From Triglochin maritima (taxonomy: Eukaryota > Streptophyta > Magnoliopsida > Alismatales > Juncaginaceae), in the NCBI GenBank assembly GCA_963682175.1, contig OY821784.1:26083621-26147620 (forward strand): a stretch of DNA of 64,000 bases, read 5' to 3'. A model generated the notes under the pieces. The model saw nothing but the letters and a program-made list of their open reading frames with translations, had not been told where the DNA came from and ran no database searches. The position numbers and the translations under genes are program-made. This document shows positions 31,820 through 43,721 of the stretch, piece by piece. Position 1 is the first letter of the stretch, and every line of letters starts with the position of its first letter.

Positions 31820-34212
31820 CTACCTACCAGAGTTGCACACATGAAAATCGGCACTCATATTACCGAATGAGAGCTTCATGAGACCATTTGTACAATTAAT
31901 TATGGCATTGGAGGTTCCCAGAAATGGTCTACCCAAAATCAAAGGTATTTGAGAGTGGGTGTTCGCAACAGGGTTGGTATTGAGGACAACAAAATCTACT
32001 GGAAATATAAAATCTCCAACTTTGATAAGCACATCCTCGATAATCCCCTTTGGAATACAAATGGATCTATCCGCCAATTGGAGGGTGATATTAGTTGGTT
32101 TCAATTCTCCCAAGTTCAACTGTTGATAAACAAAAAATGGGAGGAGGTTGACCGTCGATCATAAATCTAGTAATACATTACTCATGCTAGTGTCCCATAT
32201 CATACACTGAATAGTAGGACACCCCGGGCCCTTTTATTTTGTGTAGGTGGGATTGGACAAAAGTGAGCTTACATTTGCAGCCAAGAATGCTTTCTTCGGA
32301 ACATTGGTGTTTCTCTTTGTTGTAAAGAAATCTTGTAACACTTTGGCATATTGAGGTATTTGTTGGATGACATCCAACAAGGGGATGTTAACCTTCACTT
32401 GCTTAAATACCTCTAATATCTTATCCATTGTGTCACTATACTTTTTGGTTAACCTACTAGGAAAGGGAGATTTTGGCAGGTAGGTTCTCTGCGGTGCCTC
32501 AGAAGGAGGCGTTGTTGTATTACCCTCACCCTCACCCTCTTCTTCACCACCATTCCCACTGAGGGGCTGCATAAATGGTGGTCATGGCAAGGAAATGTGA
32601 TTGTCAACCTGCTTTCCATTCCTTAAGGTTACAATGGAATTGACATGGTGAACAGGTTCCTCCACATGGTTCACTTGCCTCCCCCGAGGTACCACATTAT
32701 CATTTTGATTGTGTTGTCGCTAGTACATGCGGGGGTGAGCCTCTGGCTGGCTAGGCACAGACCCTCTCTCTCTTTCATGTACAGACTGAGCCAATTGGAC
32801 CATCTGAAGCTCTAGAGATTTGATGGTCTGCTGATTTGAAGTGCGAACTTGACTTGTGGTTGACATAAAAATTTTAATTGAGTTTTCAAGTCCACGAGTC
32901 AAGGTCTCAAGCGAATTGAATCGAGTTTCCATATTATTGAATTTGGGAAACTCGATTGATTGGTGATTGGAGCTTGGCGTGGCTGATAAGATTGTGCATG
33001 CATGGGAGGTTGGTATGATTGATTAGGTGGTCGAGAGGAGTTTGAAGGACCACCCGGGGCATTATTTTGGTTCCATGAAAAATTGGGGTGGTTCCTCCAT
33101 CCGGGATTATAAGATGATGAGTATGTGTCATTCCTAGCCCTATCATAGATGGCGTTGACACGTTCCATCACAGGAGGAATTGACGCACACTTTTGCTTCC
33201 TACATGTCCTATCCTACCATATGAATGACATGGAACTGGACCAGATGTGGACACATGAGGTGAACCTTGTTGGTTTTGGATCTCAATCAAATCCATACGG
33301 CACATTAAGGCCGCCATGCGTGCCTCGGTGGCCGTAGTGGTATCGACAGTAAATGCGGCACCCGATCTAGTCGAGTTTGCATTTGCGATCCTCACTTTTA
33401 TGCTAGATGATGCTGGGGGTTCCCTCACACTCTCCCACTGCATGGTTTTCTCAGCGAGGTCTTCTAGGAAAGCCCATGCCTCCCTTTCATCCTTTCCTAA
33501 GAACTCTCCTTGACACATGGACTCAAGGAGAGTTCGAGATGGGAAGTGAAGACCCTCGTAGAAAATCTGACAAAGGCGTCATAACTCGATGCCATGGTGA
33601 GGGCATGAGGATAGTAACTCCTTGAAGCTCTCTAAATATGCATGAAATGTTTCGGTCTCAAGTTGATAGAACGAATTGATTTTGTTACTCAATTTTTGAG
33701 TCCGATGATTTGGAAACTACTTCTTGAGGAATGCAGATTGAAATTCATCCCAAGTCCTAAAGGCATTCGCCTGGTTGCGAAGGGGACACGCCTAAGATGG
33801 ATGGAGTTTGTGCTTAGTTGTTGCAGCTTGAACATAGCACAGACCTCCTTAAATTCCCTGAGAAAGATATTGGGGTCACCCTTCCCAGTGAAGTGAGGGA
33901 GCATGGGGATAAACTAAGGCTTAACCTCAAAGTGGTTCCCATTTGCCTCTGGCAATACGATGCATGGGACAGAGCGGTACAACTCGGGTAGCATCGATCA
34001 CGCAGAGGTATGGGAGCAAGAACAGGAAGAACAAGTGGGTCCCAGAACTGCTCCTCCTCGCGGTAATGAACAACCATGGAACCCGGACCGTGTGCGATAC
34101 CAGAAGATGAAGGCGTCGAGAAATCAACTATCGAGGTAGGTTTAATGACACGCCTTGTCAATTGGCCACTCTCGTCTCGTGCCCACACAAGCATGCACAA
34201 AGGTGCACACAA
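31820..34212 (-). pseudogene. Element E gag-protease remnant
   Basis: Gag of Athila type followed by aspartic protease, in several frames. Gag shows MLPHFTGKGDPNIFLREFKEVC (33840-33904), the retrotransposon gag domain. The zinc knuckle near 33225 is damaged (CHSYGRIGHVGSKS). A linker with NHPNFSWNQ follows, then a repeat-heptad-like stretch (STTSQVRTSNQQTIKSLELQM). Protease includes IPLILGRPFLGTSNAIINC (31880-31935). Its active site, DLGS in the second copy at 62710-63118, has a stop in place of Gly at about 32161-32163. Several frameshifts occur (near 32119-32234, 33170, 33520-33690). It is non-functional. Confidence 0.88.
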
Positions 34213-34768
34213 ACCAAAAACTTTTTTTGAGAACTAAAATAGAATGTACGTAGAGGAGAAGACAATAGGACATAGAAGAGAGAGAATGACTCAGGAGAGA
34301 AGGGAAGAAGTTCTTATGCTACGACAGTTGGGTACAGGTAGAAGCACACAAGCAAACAAGGCTAAAACAACCTAAGGTCGCTATAGGTCCTTACAGCTAG
34401 ACGACGCCTAACTGCAAGGTCACGTGACCTCACCACGCCTCACCTCCCTACGACGAAGACCATAAAGACTAGAAAGTGAGCCAAGATCCGGAGATCTCGT
34501 CTCTCCTACTATCGACAAAGTGGGTGACGCCGATCTGGCCTTGATGGTTGTGATCGGATCACTCTCCTAATGCACCCGAGATCCCTAGGGCCAATGTCTA
34601 CTTGATTTTAAAATTAGGCTCTTAATTAGTGTGATTTTTGGGGCGAAGGAAAGGGTGATGAAATCCCCCACCTTATCTTATATGGGACAACCCCTCCTTA
34701 GTAGCCTTTTGGAGTCTTAATCTAGCAATCAACTCTCCAAACAAACGTTCAACTCACACTTGTTGCAA
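34213..34768 (-). other. Element E leader, inner piece
   Basis: Non-coding. Read on the minus strand it parallels D 46600-47060, including the block with 'gataaggtgggggatttcatcacc'. Bounded on the right by solo LTR F. Confidence 0.7.
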
Positions 34769-35846
34769 TGCAATTCCTACTATTTAATCGTTTAAACTAC
34801 CGCAAGTACATGACATTGGTGAAGACGTGACAAATACGGGTTGATCCACGGGGAGGAGAGCAATCTATGGTTTTTCAAAAATCAAGTGGCAACAAAAGAG
34901 GGAAGAGTTTTGTTTATGCTAATCTACGCTATACTAAACTACTAAGAAGGGAATGCAAAGGAAAGAGACTAATGATTGCTTCGACAAAACCCAAAATTTT
35001 TTAATACTAAGCTGGAATCAAGAAGAGAGAGACCCCTAAGGGGTGGAGTTTGTGCACACATGTAAAAAGATGGTGAAGAATGCATTCTTTAGGCTCAAAT
35101 GTAGGTAGTGTTTTCATGTATAGGAAGTGTCTAAAGGTTATGGCAAAAACTATCAATCCATTCATTAACCTAGTTGATTAACATTCATATACATAAGCTG
35201 GTTATTTCAGAACCTAAACAAGCATGGGAGGTGTCTAAGATTTGTGGCAAAACCCATCAAGTGTAGTATTCTACTCTAACAAGCAAGCATTCATTCACAT
35301 TTATCAACACATTCCAAATAAAGCATTCATTTCCATTCTTTAATGCATGTATGAACATCATCTCCACCCCTAAAGGGGGATGGATCTACTCACCACACAT
35401 TATTCTAACAATTACACTAAAGAAGAAAGGAGACATTCTAACTGTTAGGATCTATGGCCCTCTAATCGATAGAAAAATGCGGAATTAAAAATACTAATCG
35501 AAGGATTAAGGAAGAGACAATTGCAAACCACAAATTCGTCGACACAGGAGTTTAGAGAGGTTCGGCACCCACACCCGGGTCCTAGTCCTCCTCGCAAGCC
35601 TCGCTCGATCCCCCGAGCCTCGCTTACGGTTCCACTAACCGATCTCCGTTCCGGGCCGAGACCAACGCCGTTTACAACACCGAGCCTCGCGAACAACCTC
35701 GCCTCACTCGTGTCTCCTCTCACAACCCGAGAGGGAGCTTCCTCGAAGCTTTACAACTTGGTGATTCTTGAATAAGGAATTGGAATCACAATCTAACTAA
35801 CACTCTATACTTGAGCACACTTGGATATGATATGGAATTGGATATG

Positions 35847-37399
35847 TGATTGATCGTTTTATATTTAACCGCAAGTGCACGGCCGCGTTGAAGCGGTGGC
35901 AAATACGGGTCGTCCACTGGGAGGTGTGTCGACACTTGATTTGTGCGAAGGCGAGAGGTAAAGAAAGGGAAGAAAGGTTGGTTGCACTAAACTACACTAA
36001 GATGCAAAAGGAAATGAAAATAAACAATAAACTAAGCCCCAAAGGGGGTAGAGAAATAATGTGAACATAAAGAAGTGTGTGTGTGTTTATTAAGCTCCTC
36101 ACAACATGTAGTGCATGAAATCATAAAACTACATCCAACTTTGCCTCCACATGAATTAAGATAAGACTACATCATTAAAACATACAAGACAATAATTGGA
36201 ATGAAGCTACATGAACTCAAGTATAAAGACTATACCCTACTATGCCTCCACATGAATTAAGATTTCACTACATCATTAAAACATACAAGACATTAGCTAA
36301 GGTAAAGGCAACAAGAGTTCATACACTACAAATTGTGTTTCCAATATTAACTTCATCAATATCCTAACCTTATCATTCCCCATAAAATAGGTCCACTAAT
36401 CAAAGCATAAGCTAAGCTTCATTCAAGAGCATTAGCATATCAAAGATAAGAGTGAAAACCCATTAGATGGTTATGGAAATCATATAAAGCTCAAGGGATA
36501 AAGATAACACACACTTAATACACTACATGATTATATCACATATTTCTCCACCCCCCAAATGGGGATGAAACTACTCACTACTCATTACACTAACTATATT
36601 AGCAAAAGAAAGCATAATACTGAAATGAAAGTTAACTAAGAAGGCAAGAAGCATTAAAGAAACATAAAAGGAAAGGAAAGACTAAACAAACATGCACAAA
36701 TTAAAAGACAAGATTGAAAGAAACTAGAAGAATTATTTTATTAACAAATGACTCACATTGAAGGTAGCATTCATCTCCACCTTGAGTTTTTGCTTCAAGG
36801 CTCACTCCTTAGTAGAGAGAATACCACCAAGCAATGGGTAATTACAATGGAAGGTGAAGAGTTCTATTTATAAGCATGGAAAAAGCTAATCGGGGACAAT
36901 CCCCCGATGTGGGACTAAACCAATACTACAAATAGCCTAAACGAACATTAATACAAGTCCAGGAGAAATTTCGACGGATCCTGAGCAATATGGACCGCCA
37001 ATTAGCGGTCCAAGACCGCCAATTGGCGGTCCAAAATCTTCGGATCGTGTTGGAATTTGTTGTGGGCTTTTCTTTCTGGTATTGTTGGTCTTTGATGCGG
37101 TTACTTGACTTGTTGGAGCTCCGACCCGACTCGAATTGCCAAAATACTCCCCATGATGGTGTGGAGTTTCCTGGTTTGCTCTTAGGTCCTTCTGTCTTAC
37201 GATCAGGTCCTTCTGTCTTGCATCTTGGTCCCCAGGTCTCACAATTAAGTCCCTTTTCCTGCTTTTGGGTCCTTTCATGGCTCTTCTCTTCAAACCTCTT
37301 TATTTCTGAAATCTAAACATAAAACTCGTCACGTAGCATTGCTTAGGTGTAAGATAATGGATATAAGATACAAATATAAGCATGAAATGATGTCAATCA
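35847..37399 (-). mobile_element. Athila-type solo LTR C-ii (1553 bp)
   Basis: TGATTGATCG...GATGTCAATCA with perfect duplication ATATG at 35842-35846 and 37400-37404. Same family and identical length as C-i (12209-15717 without insert). It is the innermost level of the central nest. Confidence 0.95.
36864..37031 (-). promoter_or_regulatory. C-ii promoter: TATA and palindrome pair
   Basis: Minus-strand TATA CTATTTATAAG at 36864-36874. Palindromes at 36993-37010 and 37014-37031 (the second is the perfect GACCGCCAATTGGCGGTC), 21 bp apart and 119 bp upstream of the TATA. Confidence 0.8.
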
Positions 37400-37524
37400 A
37401 TATGCAAGTGGTGAAGTTTAGGCTTGAGTGTTGTGGATTGAGAGCTTGAAGATGGAGAGGATTTGGCTTTGAGTATTGGATAGATAGGAAGTGTTCAAGA
37501 TGACCAAAGCAACCAAATGAGGTC

Positions 37525-38206
37525 CTATTTATAAGCCTTCAAGCTCATCTAGCCGTTTGGGAGTTGGTGGGGAATGGATCAATGAGAAAGCAAGATGTGA
37601 CTTAAGCTCGGCCAGAAATCGAGACAGATTCGGTCGACCGTTATCCACACGGTAGTCCGAAACATTGGTCTGAACAAAGAACTCGGTTGACCGATTATGT
37701 ATCGGATCACCGTTCACCAACCTCCAGTAACTTTTATCTATTTAGCCCTAATTAAATTCGGTTCACCGAAGTCCATTCGGTTCACCGTTCCAAGGTGGAC
37801 AGTAGAATTGATTGGGCTCTGATCTACTCAAGTTCGGTTGACCGTGTATACTTCGGTATACCGAAGTAGCGCGGGAATTGCGCTGACAAAGCGTGGGAGA
37901 TTGGTTTACCATAACGGTCAAGTTAAATAGCCATTGGTCTCCTAAAGCAATATGATTCGGTTGACCGAATGAAGTTCGGTGTACCGAATATGGATAAGTC
38001 AATTTGGCTTTAGGTCAAGATTTACATACGACCGTTGGAGCAAAGTCCAAAACCGGTCCAGGCTAATTCGGTCTACCGAAGGCGGTTCGGTATACCGAGG
38101 TGGTTATTCCAAGGAACACCTAAAGGATTCTACACGGTTGACCGCAAGGTGTTCGGTGGACCGAACTCTACAAGATTCGGTTTACCGAGAAGGGTTCGGT
38201 TAACCG
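37525..38206 (-). promoter_or_regulatory. LTR 'f' U3 promoter with eight 19-bp palindrome pairs
   Basis: TATA at 37525-37535. Pairs start at 37631/37650, 37684/37703, 37759/37778, 37835/37854, 37958/37977, 38069/38088, 38135/38154 and 38178/38197, every one exactly 19 bp apart. The nearest site is 96 bp upstream of the TATA. Confidence 0.8.
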
Positions 38207-39259
38207 TGGGGATACGGGACAGAATCCTAATGTGCTCAAGTTTACATTAATCCTTAGGACTCAAATTATACTACATTACATATTGGTCCAAAGCTTGATT
38301 ACATGTCTTAAGTCTTTATCTTCTTGTCCCCAAGCTCCTTAGCTTGATTCTTCATCAACCTATTAAGAATATCGCAAGTACACGAATATATATGCAATGC
38401 ATGTATTCATGTTTGCTTACTTTGATTGTCTAGGTTGATTGATTAAATATAGATTAAGATTAGATTACTTAATCATCAAAACTAAATAAAGATTAAGGCT
38501 AAAAAGCCAACACTAACTAATTTAGCCTAAGATCAAAGAAATAAGACTAAGCTAAGCATGCATAAAGAAACAACATGAGAACAAAACAATGAAAAAATTA
38601 TTTTATTAAATGACTCACATTACTAGCAGCATTCTTCTCCACCTTGAGATTCTGCTCCAAGGCCTACTCCAAGTAGAGAGAATGCCACCAAGCAATGGGT
38701 GCTTACAATAGAAGGTGAAGAGCTCTATTTATAGCCATAGGAAAAGTAATCCGGGACAATCCCTCGGTATGTGACTAAACGTATACCAGAAATGGACTAA
38801 ATACACTCTAATACACGACCCAAAGAAATCTTAGCGGATCCGGAGCAACTCGAACCACCAAACAACGGTCCCAGACCGCTGATTAGAGATCTACAGAGTT
38901 TGGATCGCGTTGGTCTTTTGTCTGGGCTTTTCAGGATGTCTTTGTTTGTCTTTGATGCATCTCCTTCGCTTGCTGGAGCTCGGACCCGAATAGAATTGCC
39001 AAAATACTCCCCATGATGCTGTGGAGTATTCTTGTTTGCTCATTGGTCCGTCGATTTTACATTTAGGTCCTTCGATCTTGCATCTTAGTCCTCGAGTCTC
39101 CCAACTCAGTCATTTTTCCTGCTTTTAGATCCTTTTATGCCTTTTCTCCTCAAACCTATTTATTTCTTAAATTCAAACATAAAACCCGTTACGTAGCATT
39201 GTTTAGGTGAAAGATAATGGATATAAGATACAAATGTAAGCATGAAATGATGTCAATAA

Positions 39260-39774
39260 TGCACTAACTAACGCATGTTCATATGAAATGCATGAATGAG
39301 AGTAGGAAATGCATACTTCACGCCAGCACTCAACAGCTGAAAGTAAAGCTAAAATAATAGACAATCTACATGCCTAAGTCAAGTATATGATCCATGACCT
39401 AAACAAGAAAGAAGGCCTAATCTTTTGCTTCGGGTTTTAGGGTACAAGTTGCTTAAAGGGAGATTGATTATTGATCTGGGAACAAACTAACAGTCAGAAC
39501 ATGCCAAATTATTCCCCAGACCTCTACATCAGATAAAGAAACAAGTCACAGAAAGAAGAAGTGGAGAGGAGCTTACCATTCCACCAGTTGGCAGTCTTAG
39601 GGCGCTAATTGCTGGTCGAACAAGCTCAGTTTGCCACCAAACTTCTCCATCTCCCTCCCCTTGCGTCTCCAAGTCTCCTGAAACAAAGAAAAACTACAAA
39701 CAAAAAATTAAATCCACCCAAATCGTCCAAACCAGAGTCTGGACTGGCACCTCCCGGCAATGACGCCAAAAACT
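39260..39774 (-). other. Element E leader with primer-binding site
   Basis: The primer site is at 39751-39774 (minus strand AGTTTTTGGCGTCATTGCCG, then GGAG), the Athila-type site with CpG-decay changes. The rest is non-coding leader running left to LTR F. Small open frames at 39609-39914 are not genes. Confidence 0.85.
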
Positions 39775-40044
39775 TGTTTCTTCGTTTTAAATTTAGACCG
39801 CAAGTGCACAGCCGTCGGTGAAGACGGGACAAGTATGGGTCGTCTATAGGGAGGTGAGCAGCCTCTGGTATGCCCAAAATCAGATGGCGAAAAAAGGCGA
39901 GAAAAGTTGTACATTACGCTAAAGCTAAACTACAATAAACTAATAAGTACGAAATGCGAAAGAAAGCACGAAAGATTGGAAATCAGAAAGAGAACCCCCT
40001 AAGGGGTGGAGTGTGCACATATGAAGTGAATTAAGTGATGAAAG

Positions 40045-41587
40045 TGTGGGGATCTTAAGGGGCCCTCTAGTGATTGTAATTAAACAAGATGCGGAATTAA
40101 AAACTAATTACGAACTAACAACTAATCATGCAAGGGTTATTCTAAGAGATAGAGAACTTGCAAACCAACGTTGAAGTCGACGCCCGATTTAACGAGGTTC
40201 GGCACCCTCCCCGGGTCCTAGTCCTCACTCACAAGCCCCGCTCGTCCCTCGAGACTCGCTTGTGGTTTCCACTATCCGATCTCCGTTACCGGGCCGAGAT
40301 CAACGCCTTTACAAACCCGAGCCTCGCGAACAACCTCGCCTCACCCGTGTCTCCTCTCACAACCCGAGAGGGAGCTTCCTTGAAGCTATTACAACTCTTG
40401 TGATTTGGATGAAAGAATGGAATCACAACTCTTGCTAATGACACTCTAACTTTGAGCACACTTGGATTATGATATGGATCTAGGAATACAAGTGGTGAAG
40501 TTTTGGCTTGAGTGTATAGGATTTGAGCTTTGAAGGTTTGGGAAAGATAGCACAAGGATACTTGATGTTTTGGAGAGTGTAGTACTTGTGTTGTGCTTCT
40601 AATGAGGTCCTTATATAGGATTCAAATCTCTTAGAGTCGTTGGGGAGTGGGTGAGAAAGTTGACCCATGAAATGTGATGATGTGACAAAAGTTCGGGCAG
40701 AATTTGCACGCTCTTCGGTAGACCGTTAACCCAACGGATTACCGAAGATGGTCGTTTCGGTTTACCGAATTCTATTCGGTGAACCGCTCACTCAACTCCA
40801 GTAGCTCTCTAACTAGCAACCCTAATGTTTTTCGGTGTACCGAATATGATTCGGTTAACCGTTCCAAAATGGACAGTAAGATTGGTAGGGTTCTGTTTAT
40901 GCTAGGTTCGGTTGACCGTCTCTACTTCGGTATACCGAAGTAACGCGGGAAATGCGCTGACAAAGCGTGGGAGATTGGTTTACCAATAACGGTCAAGTTA
41001 AATATCCGTTGGTCTCCTAAAGCAATATGATTCGGTTGACCGAATGAAGTTCGGTGTACCGAATATGGATAAGTCAATTTGGCTTTAGGTCAAGATTTAA
41101 ATACGACCGTTGGAGCAAAGTCCAAAACCGGTCCAGGCTAATTCGGTCTACCGAAGGCGGTTCGGTATACCGAGGTGGTTATTCCAGGGAACACCTTAAG
41201 GATTCTACACGGTTGACCGCAAGGTGTTCGGTGGACCGAACTCTACAAGATTCGGTTTACCGAGAAGGGTTCGGTTAACCGTGGGGATACGGGACAGAAT
41301 CCTAATGTGCTCAAGTTTAAATTAATCCTTAGGACTCAAATTATACTACATTACATATTGGTCCAAAGCTTGATTACATGTCTTGAGTCTTTATCTTCTT
41401 GTCCCCAAGCTCCTTAGCTTGATTCTTCATCAACCTATTAAGAATATCGCAAGTACACGAATATATATGCAATGCATGTATTCATGTTTGCTTACTTTGA
41501 TTGTCTAGGTTGATTGATTAAATATAGATTAAGATTAGATTACTTAATCATCAAAACTAAATAAAGATTAAGGCTAAAAAGCCAACA
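40045..41587 (-). repeat. LTR 'a' (3' LTR of the gag-only element)
   Basis: TGTGGGGATC...AAAAAGCCAACA, 1543 bp, same length as 43722-45264. Short open frames within it (40158-40403, 41054-41278) recur in LTR b and are non-coding LTR sequence. Confidence 0.95.
40611..41281 (-). promoter_or_regulatory. LTR 'a' U3 promoter with eight 19-bp palindrome pairs
   Basis: TATA-like TCCTATATAA on the minus strand at 40611-40620. Pairs start at 40716/40735, 40758/40777, 40833/40852, 40909/40928, 41033/41052, 41144/41163, 41210/41229 and 41253/41272. Confidence 0.8.
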
Positions 41588-41588
41588 A

Positions 41589-41601
41589 TCTCCCCCTTTT
41601 T
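41589..41601 (-). other. Polypurine tract of the gag-only element
   Basis: AAAAAGGGGGAGA on the minus strand, one base from the 3' LTR. Primes plus-strand DNA synthesis. Confidence 0.88.
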
Positions 41602-42186
41602 GATGATGGCAAATCTATATCTTAATATTTTGAGTTCAATTGTATTTCTCCCCTTTCTATATGCTTTGTTTCTTAACATATATGTAATCTATGCATTTAC
41701 AAGATTTCTCCCCCTAACAACATGCATAGTTTATTTAAAATTGAAGCTCATCTTAATTCTTCTCCCCCTTTGACATCAATCAAAAAGCAAACATTATGCA
41801 TTTGATGCAAAGGTAAAAGATATCTAATTCTCCCCCTTAATTATATGATTTTGCAATTTTAGGCTCCCCCTATCAATTAGGCTAAATAGCAACAATGAGT
41901 ATTAACAATTAAGTGCATTTCTATTCTCCCTCTTAGCCTATTTAACATCCATTTTACAATTTTACATTTATGATTATGGATGTGGTATAAGATATGCAAT
42001 GAATAGGGTATAAGATATGCAATGAATTATATCATAAGATATGTCTATTAAGCTCTAAAATTTAGATTAGAATCAATCAAAATTTATACCGTCGTGGCGC
42101 TTTGAATTGACTCAACCCGTATTCGGTGATGCAACCGGCTTTAAAATTTTCTTTTAAGCTCATCCGGTCACCACCGATTTCCTCCT

Positions 42187-43668
42187 TCAAGTACCTACAA
42201 TTGAAGATTTTGGTACCCATTTTTGCTTGGGTCCAATCATGTTAGTTTTTGGAACCCAAACCATTTTGGTTTTAGGTGCCCAAATACTTGAGGAAGTTTT
42301 ATTCACTACAAAATGCTTTCCATTCAAAGTAGTGTGAATAACATGGTTCTTAATGTTATTAGCATAAAAACCTATACCATGTTTATCTAGTGATTGTCTT
42401 TGACTACTTATTAACATGTCAAGCATTTTCTTACCGTTTGTGAATCTTTCAAGATCTCTTTGTAATCTAACATTTTTGGAAATTAGATCTTGAATATTTT
42501 GATCACATGATGAATTTGCATTTAGAGATGTAATTTTATCTACTAATTGAGTGTTCTCTAATGCAATCTTATCATGACTAGCAAGAATTTCAATCTTTTC
42601 ATTCATAATAGATTTGATTTGAGATTGAAGCTCATTTATATTTTTCTTTGCTAGTTTATTTTTCTCACAAACCTTTTCAAAATTTTCAAGCAATTCGTTA
42701 AATTCATTTTGAAGTTCATTATAATCATTTGAATTGTTTGAACTATTTGAATTATAAGAAGAGGAGGAAGATACCTCACTTTCATCGTCTTTTCTTGCCA
42801 TGAAGCACAATGAGGTGAATTCCTCTATTGAAGAAGATGATGAGGAGTCCCAAGTGGCTTTAAGTGCCTTCTTCTTCTTCTCCTTCTTTTTGCTCTTCTT
42901 CTTCTTCTTTTTCCTTTCTTTCTCTTCTTTGAGAAATTCCTTAAATTGATGTGTCACCAATTGTTCCTCGATATCACTATCTTCTTTGATCGAATTGGCG
43001 ACGGCGTGTAGCCCCAAGGATTTCTTGACTCTCTTCTCATCGCGGTCTTTCATTTGTATCTCATATGTCATGAGACTTCCCATGAGTTCTTCAACCGACA
43101 ATTTCGTTAGATCTTGCGCTTCTTCTATTGCGCTTGTCTTTTCTTCCCAATCGTCGTTGAGAGACCGGAGAATCTTCCTTGTCATTTCTCCCTTGCTAAA
43201 AATCTTTCCAAGAGCACTAAGGGAGTTAATAATTTCGGTGAGGCGAGTGTGCATCTCGCTTATGTTTTCAACGGGTAGCATATGAAACAATTCATATTTA
43301 TGCATGAGTAGATTAATCCTAGTTTCTTTTAATCTAGTGGATCCCTCATGATGCATTTCTAATGTGTGCCAAATTTCATATGCACTTTCACACCCTCTCA
43401 CTCGATTATATTCATTTTCATTTAAACCACAATATAACATATTCATAATGCGTGCATTAATTTCCGCCTCCTTAATTTTGGGTTTAGGTAATGAAATAAT
43501 CTCATCATCATTTGGTGGAGTGTATGATTTTAAAATAAAAGTCCAAAATTTTAAATCATGAGATTGCAAATATATTTTCATCCTCTTTTTCCAATAATCA
43601 TAATTTAGGCCATTAAAAAGAGGTGGTTTATTAGTTGATAAACCCTCACTATGATTAGATTGAGCCAT
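42187..43668 (-). CDS. gag: Copia-type Gag polyprotein, 493 aa, intact
   Basis: Structural protein expected to form virus-like particles in the cytoplasm. It starts with MAQSNHSEGLSTNKPPLFNG; the ATG at 43668 lies 40 bp after the primer site, the natural position. Residues about 17-35 (FNGLNYDYWKKRMKIYLQ) match the DUF4219-type N-terminus, and about 70-205 the UBN2 gag domain. A Lys-rich run (about 240-268), an acidic/Ser/Asn-rich segment, then a likely coiled coil (about 315-410) follow. No CX2CX4HX4C zinc knuckle is visible. The C-terminus has WAPKTKMVWVPKT-like repeats. No protease or pol follows. The expected promoter is in LTR b. The frame is unbroken, and the nearly identical LTRs argue for recent mobility. 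Confidence 0.93.
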   Translation of the reverse strand: MAQSNHSEGLSTNKPPLFNGLNYDYWKKRMKIYLQSHDLKFWTFILKSYTPPNDDEIISLPKPKIKEAEINARIMNMLYCGLNENEYNRVRGCESAYEIWHTLEMHHEGSTRLKETRINLLMHKYELFHMLPVENISEMHTRLTEIINSLSALGKIFSKGEMTRKILRSLNDDWEEKTSAIEEAQDLTKLSVEELMGSLMTYEIQMKDRDEKRVKKSLGLHAVANSIKEDSDIEEQLVTHQFKEFLKEEKERKKKKKKSKKKEKKKKALKATWDSSSSSSIEEFTSLCFMARKDDESEVSSSSSYNSNSSNNSNDYNELQNEFNELLENFEKVCEKNKLAKKNINELQSQIKSIMNEKIEILASHDKIALENTQLVDKITSLNANSSCDQNIQDLISKNVRLQRDLERFTNGKKMLDMLISSQRQSLDKHGIGFYANNIKNHVIHTTLNGKHFVVNKTSSSIWAPKTKMVWVPKTNMIGPKQKWVPKSSIVGT

Positions 43669-43707
43669 GCTAATATTTCGATTAAGAAAATAAATTTAGC
43701 TAACAAG

Positions 43708-43719
43708 GCTCTGATACCA
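43708..43719 (-). other. Primer-binding site of the gag-only element
   Basis: TGGTATCAGAGC on the minus strand, two bases from LTR b; initiator-Met tRNA type. Confidence 0.94.
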
Positions 43720-43721
43720 AA

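Larger units (their letters stand above)
35443..38512 (-). mobile_element. Family B solo LTR 'f', split by Athila LTR C-ii
   Basis: Starts TGTTAGGATC and ends AAAAAGCCAACA, with perfect duplication CTAAC at 35438-35442 and 38513-38517 inside LTR F. It is about 1512 bp without the insert. From about 37835 to the end it is nearly identical to LTRs a and b of the gag-only element, while the R/U5 side differs more. Confidence 0.93.
34769..39259 (-). mobile_element. Athila-type solo LTR F, split by family B LTR f
   Basis: Left piece 34769-35442, right piece 38513-39259, about 1416 bp once the insert and its duplication are removed. Has the Athila LTR layout on the minus strand, including TATA (CTATTTATAG, 38724-38733) and the 3' hairpin block near 34800. 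Flanks TGCAA (34764-34768) and TGCAC (39260-39264) agree at 4 of 5. The end is eroded (TATTGACATC instead of TGATTGACATC). It sits in the leader of E. Confidence 0.82.

Noticed and set aside
40158..40668. Repeated 62-89 codon frames (also at 43835-44345, 35521-35775, 21089-21393, 24525-24829, 8414-8738)
   Set aside because: They recur because they lie in the R/U5 part of family B LTRs; no start context, no domain, and both strands are open.
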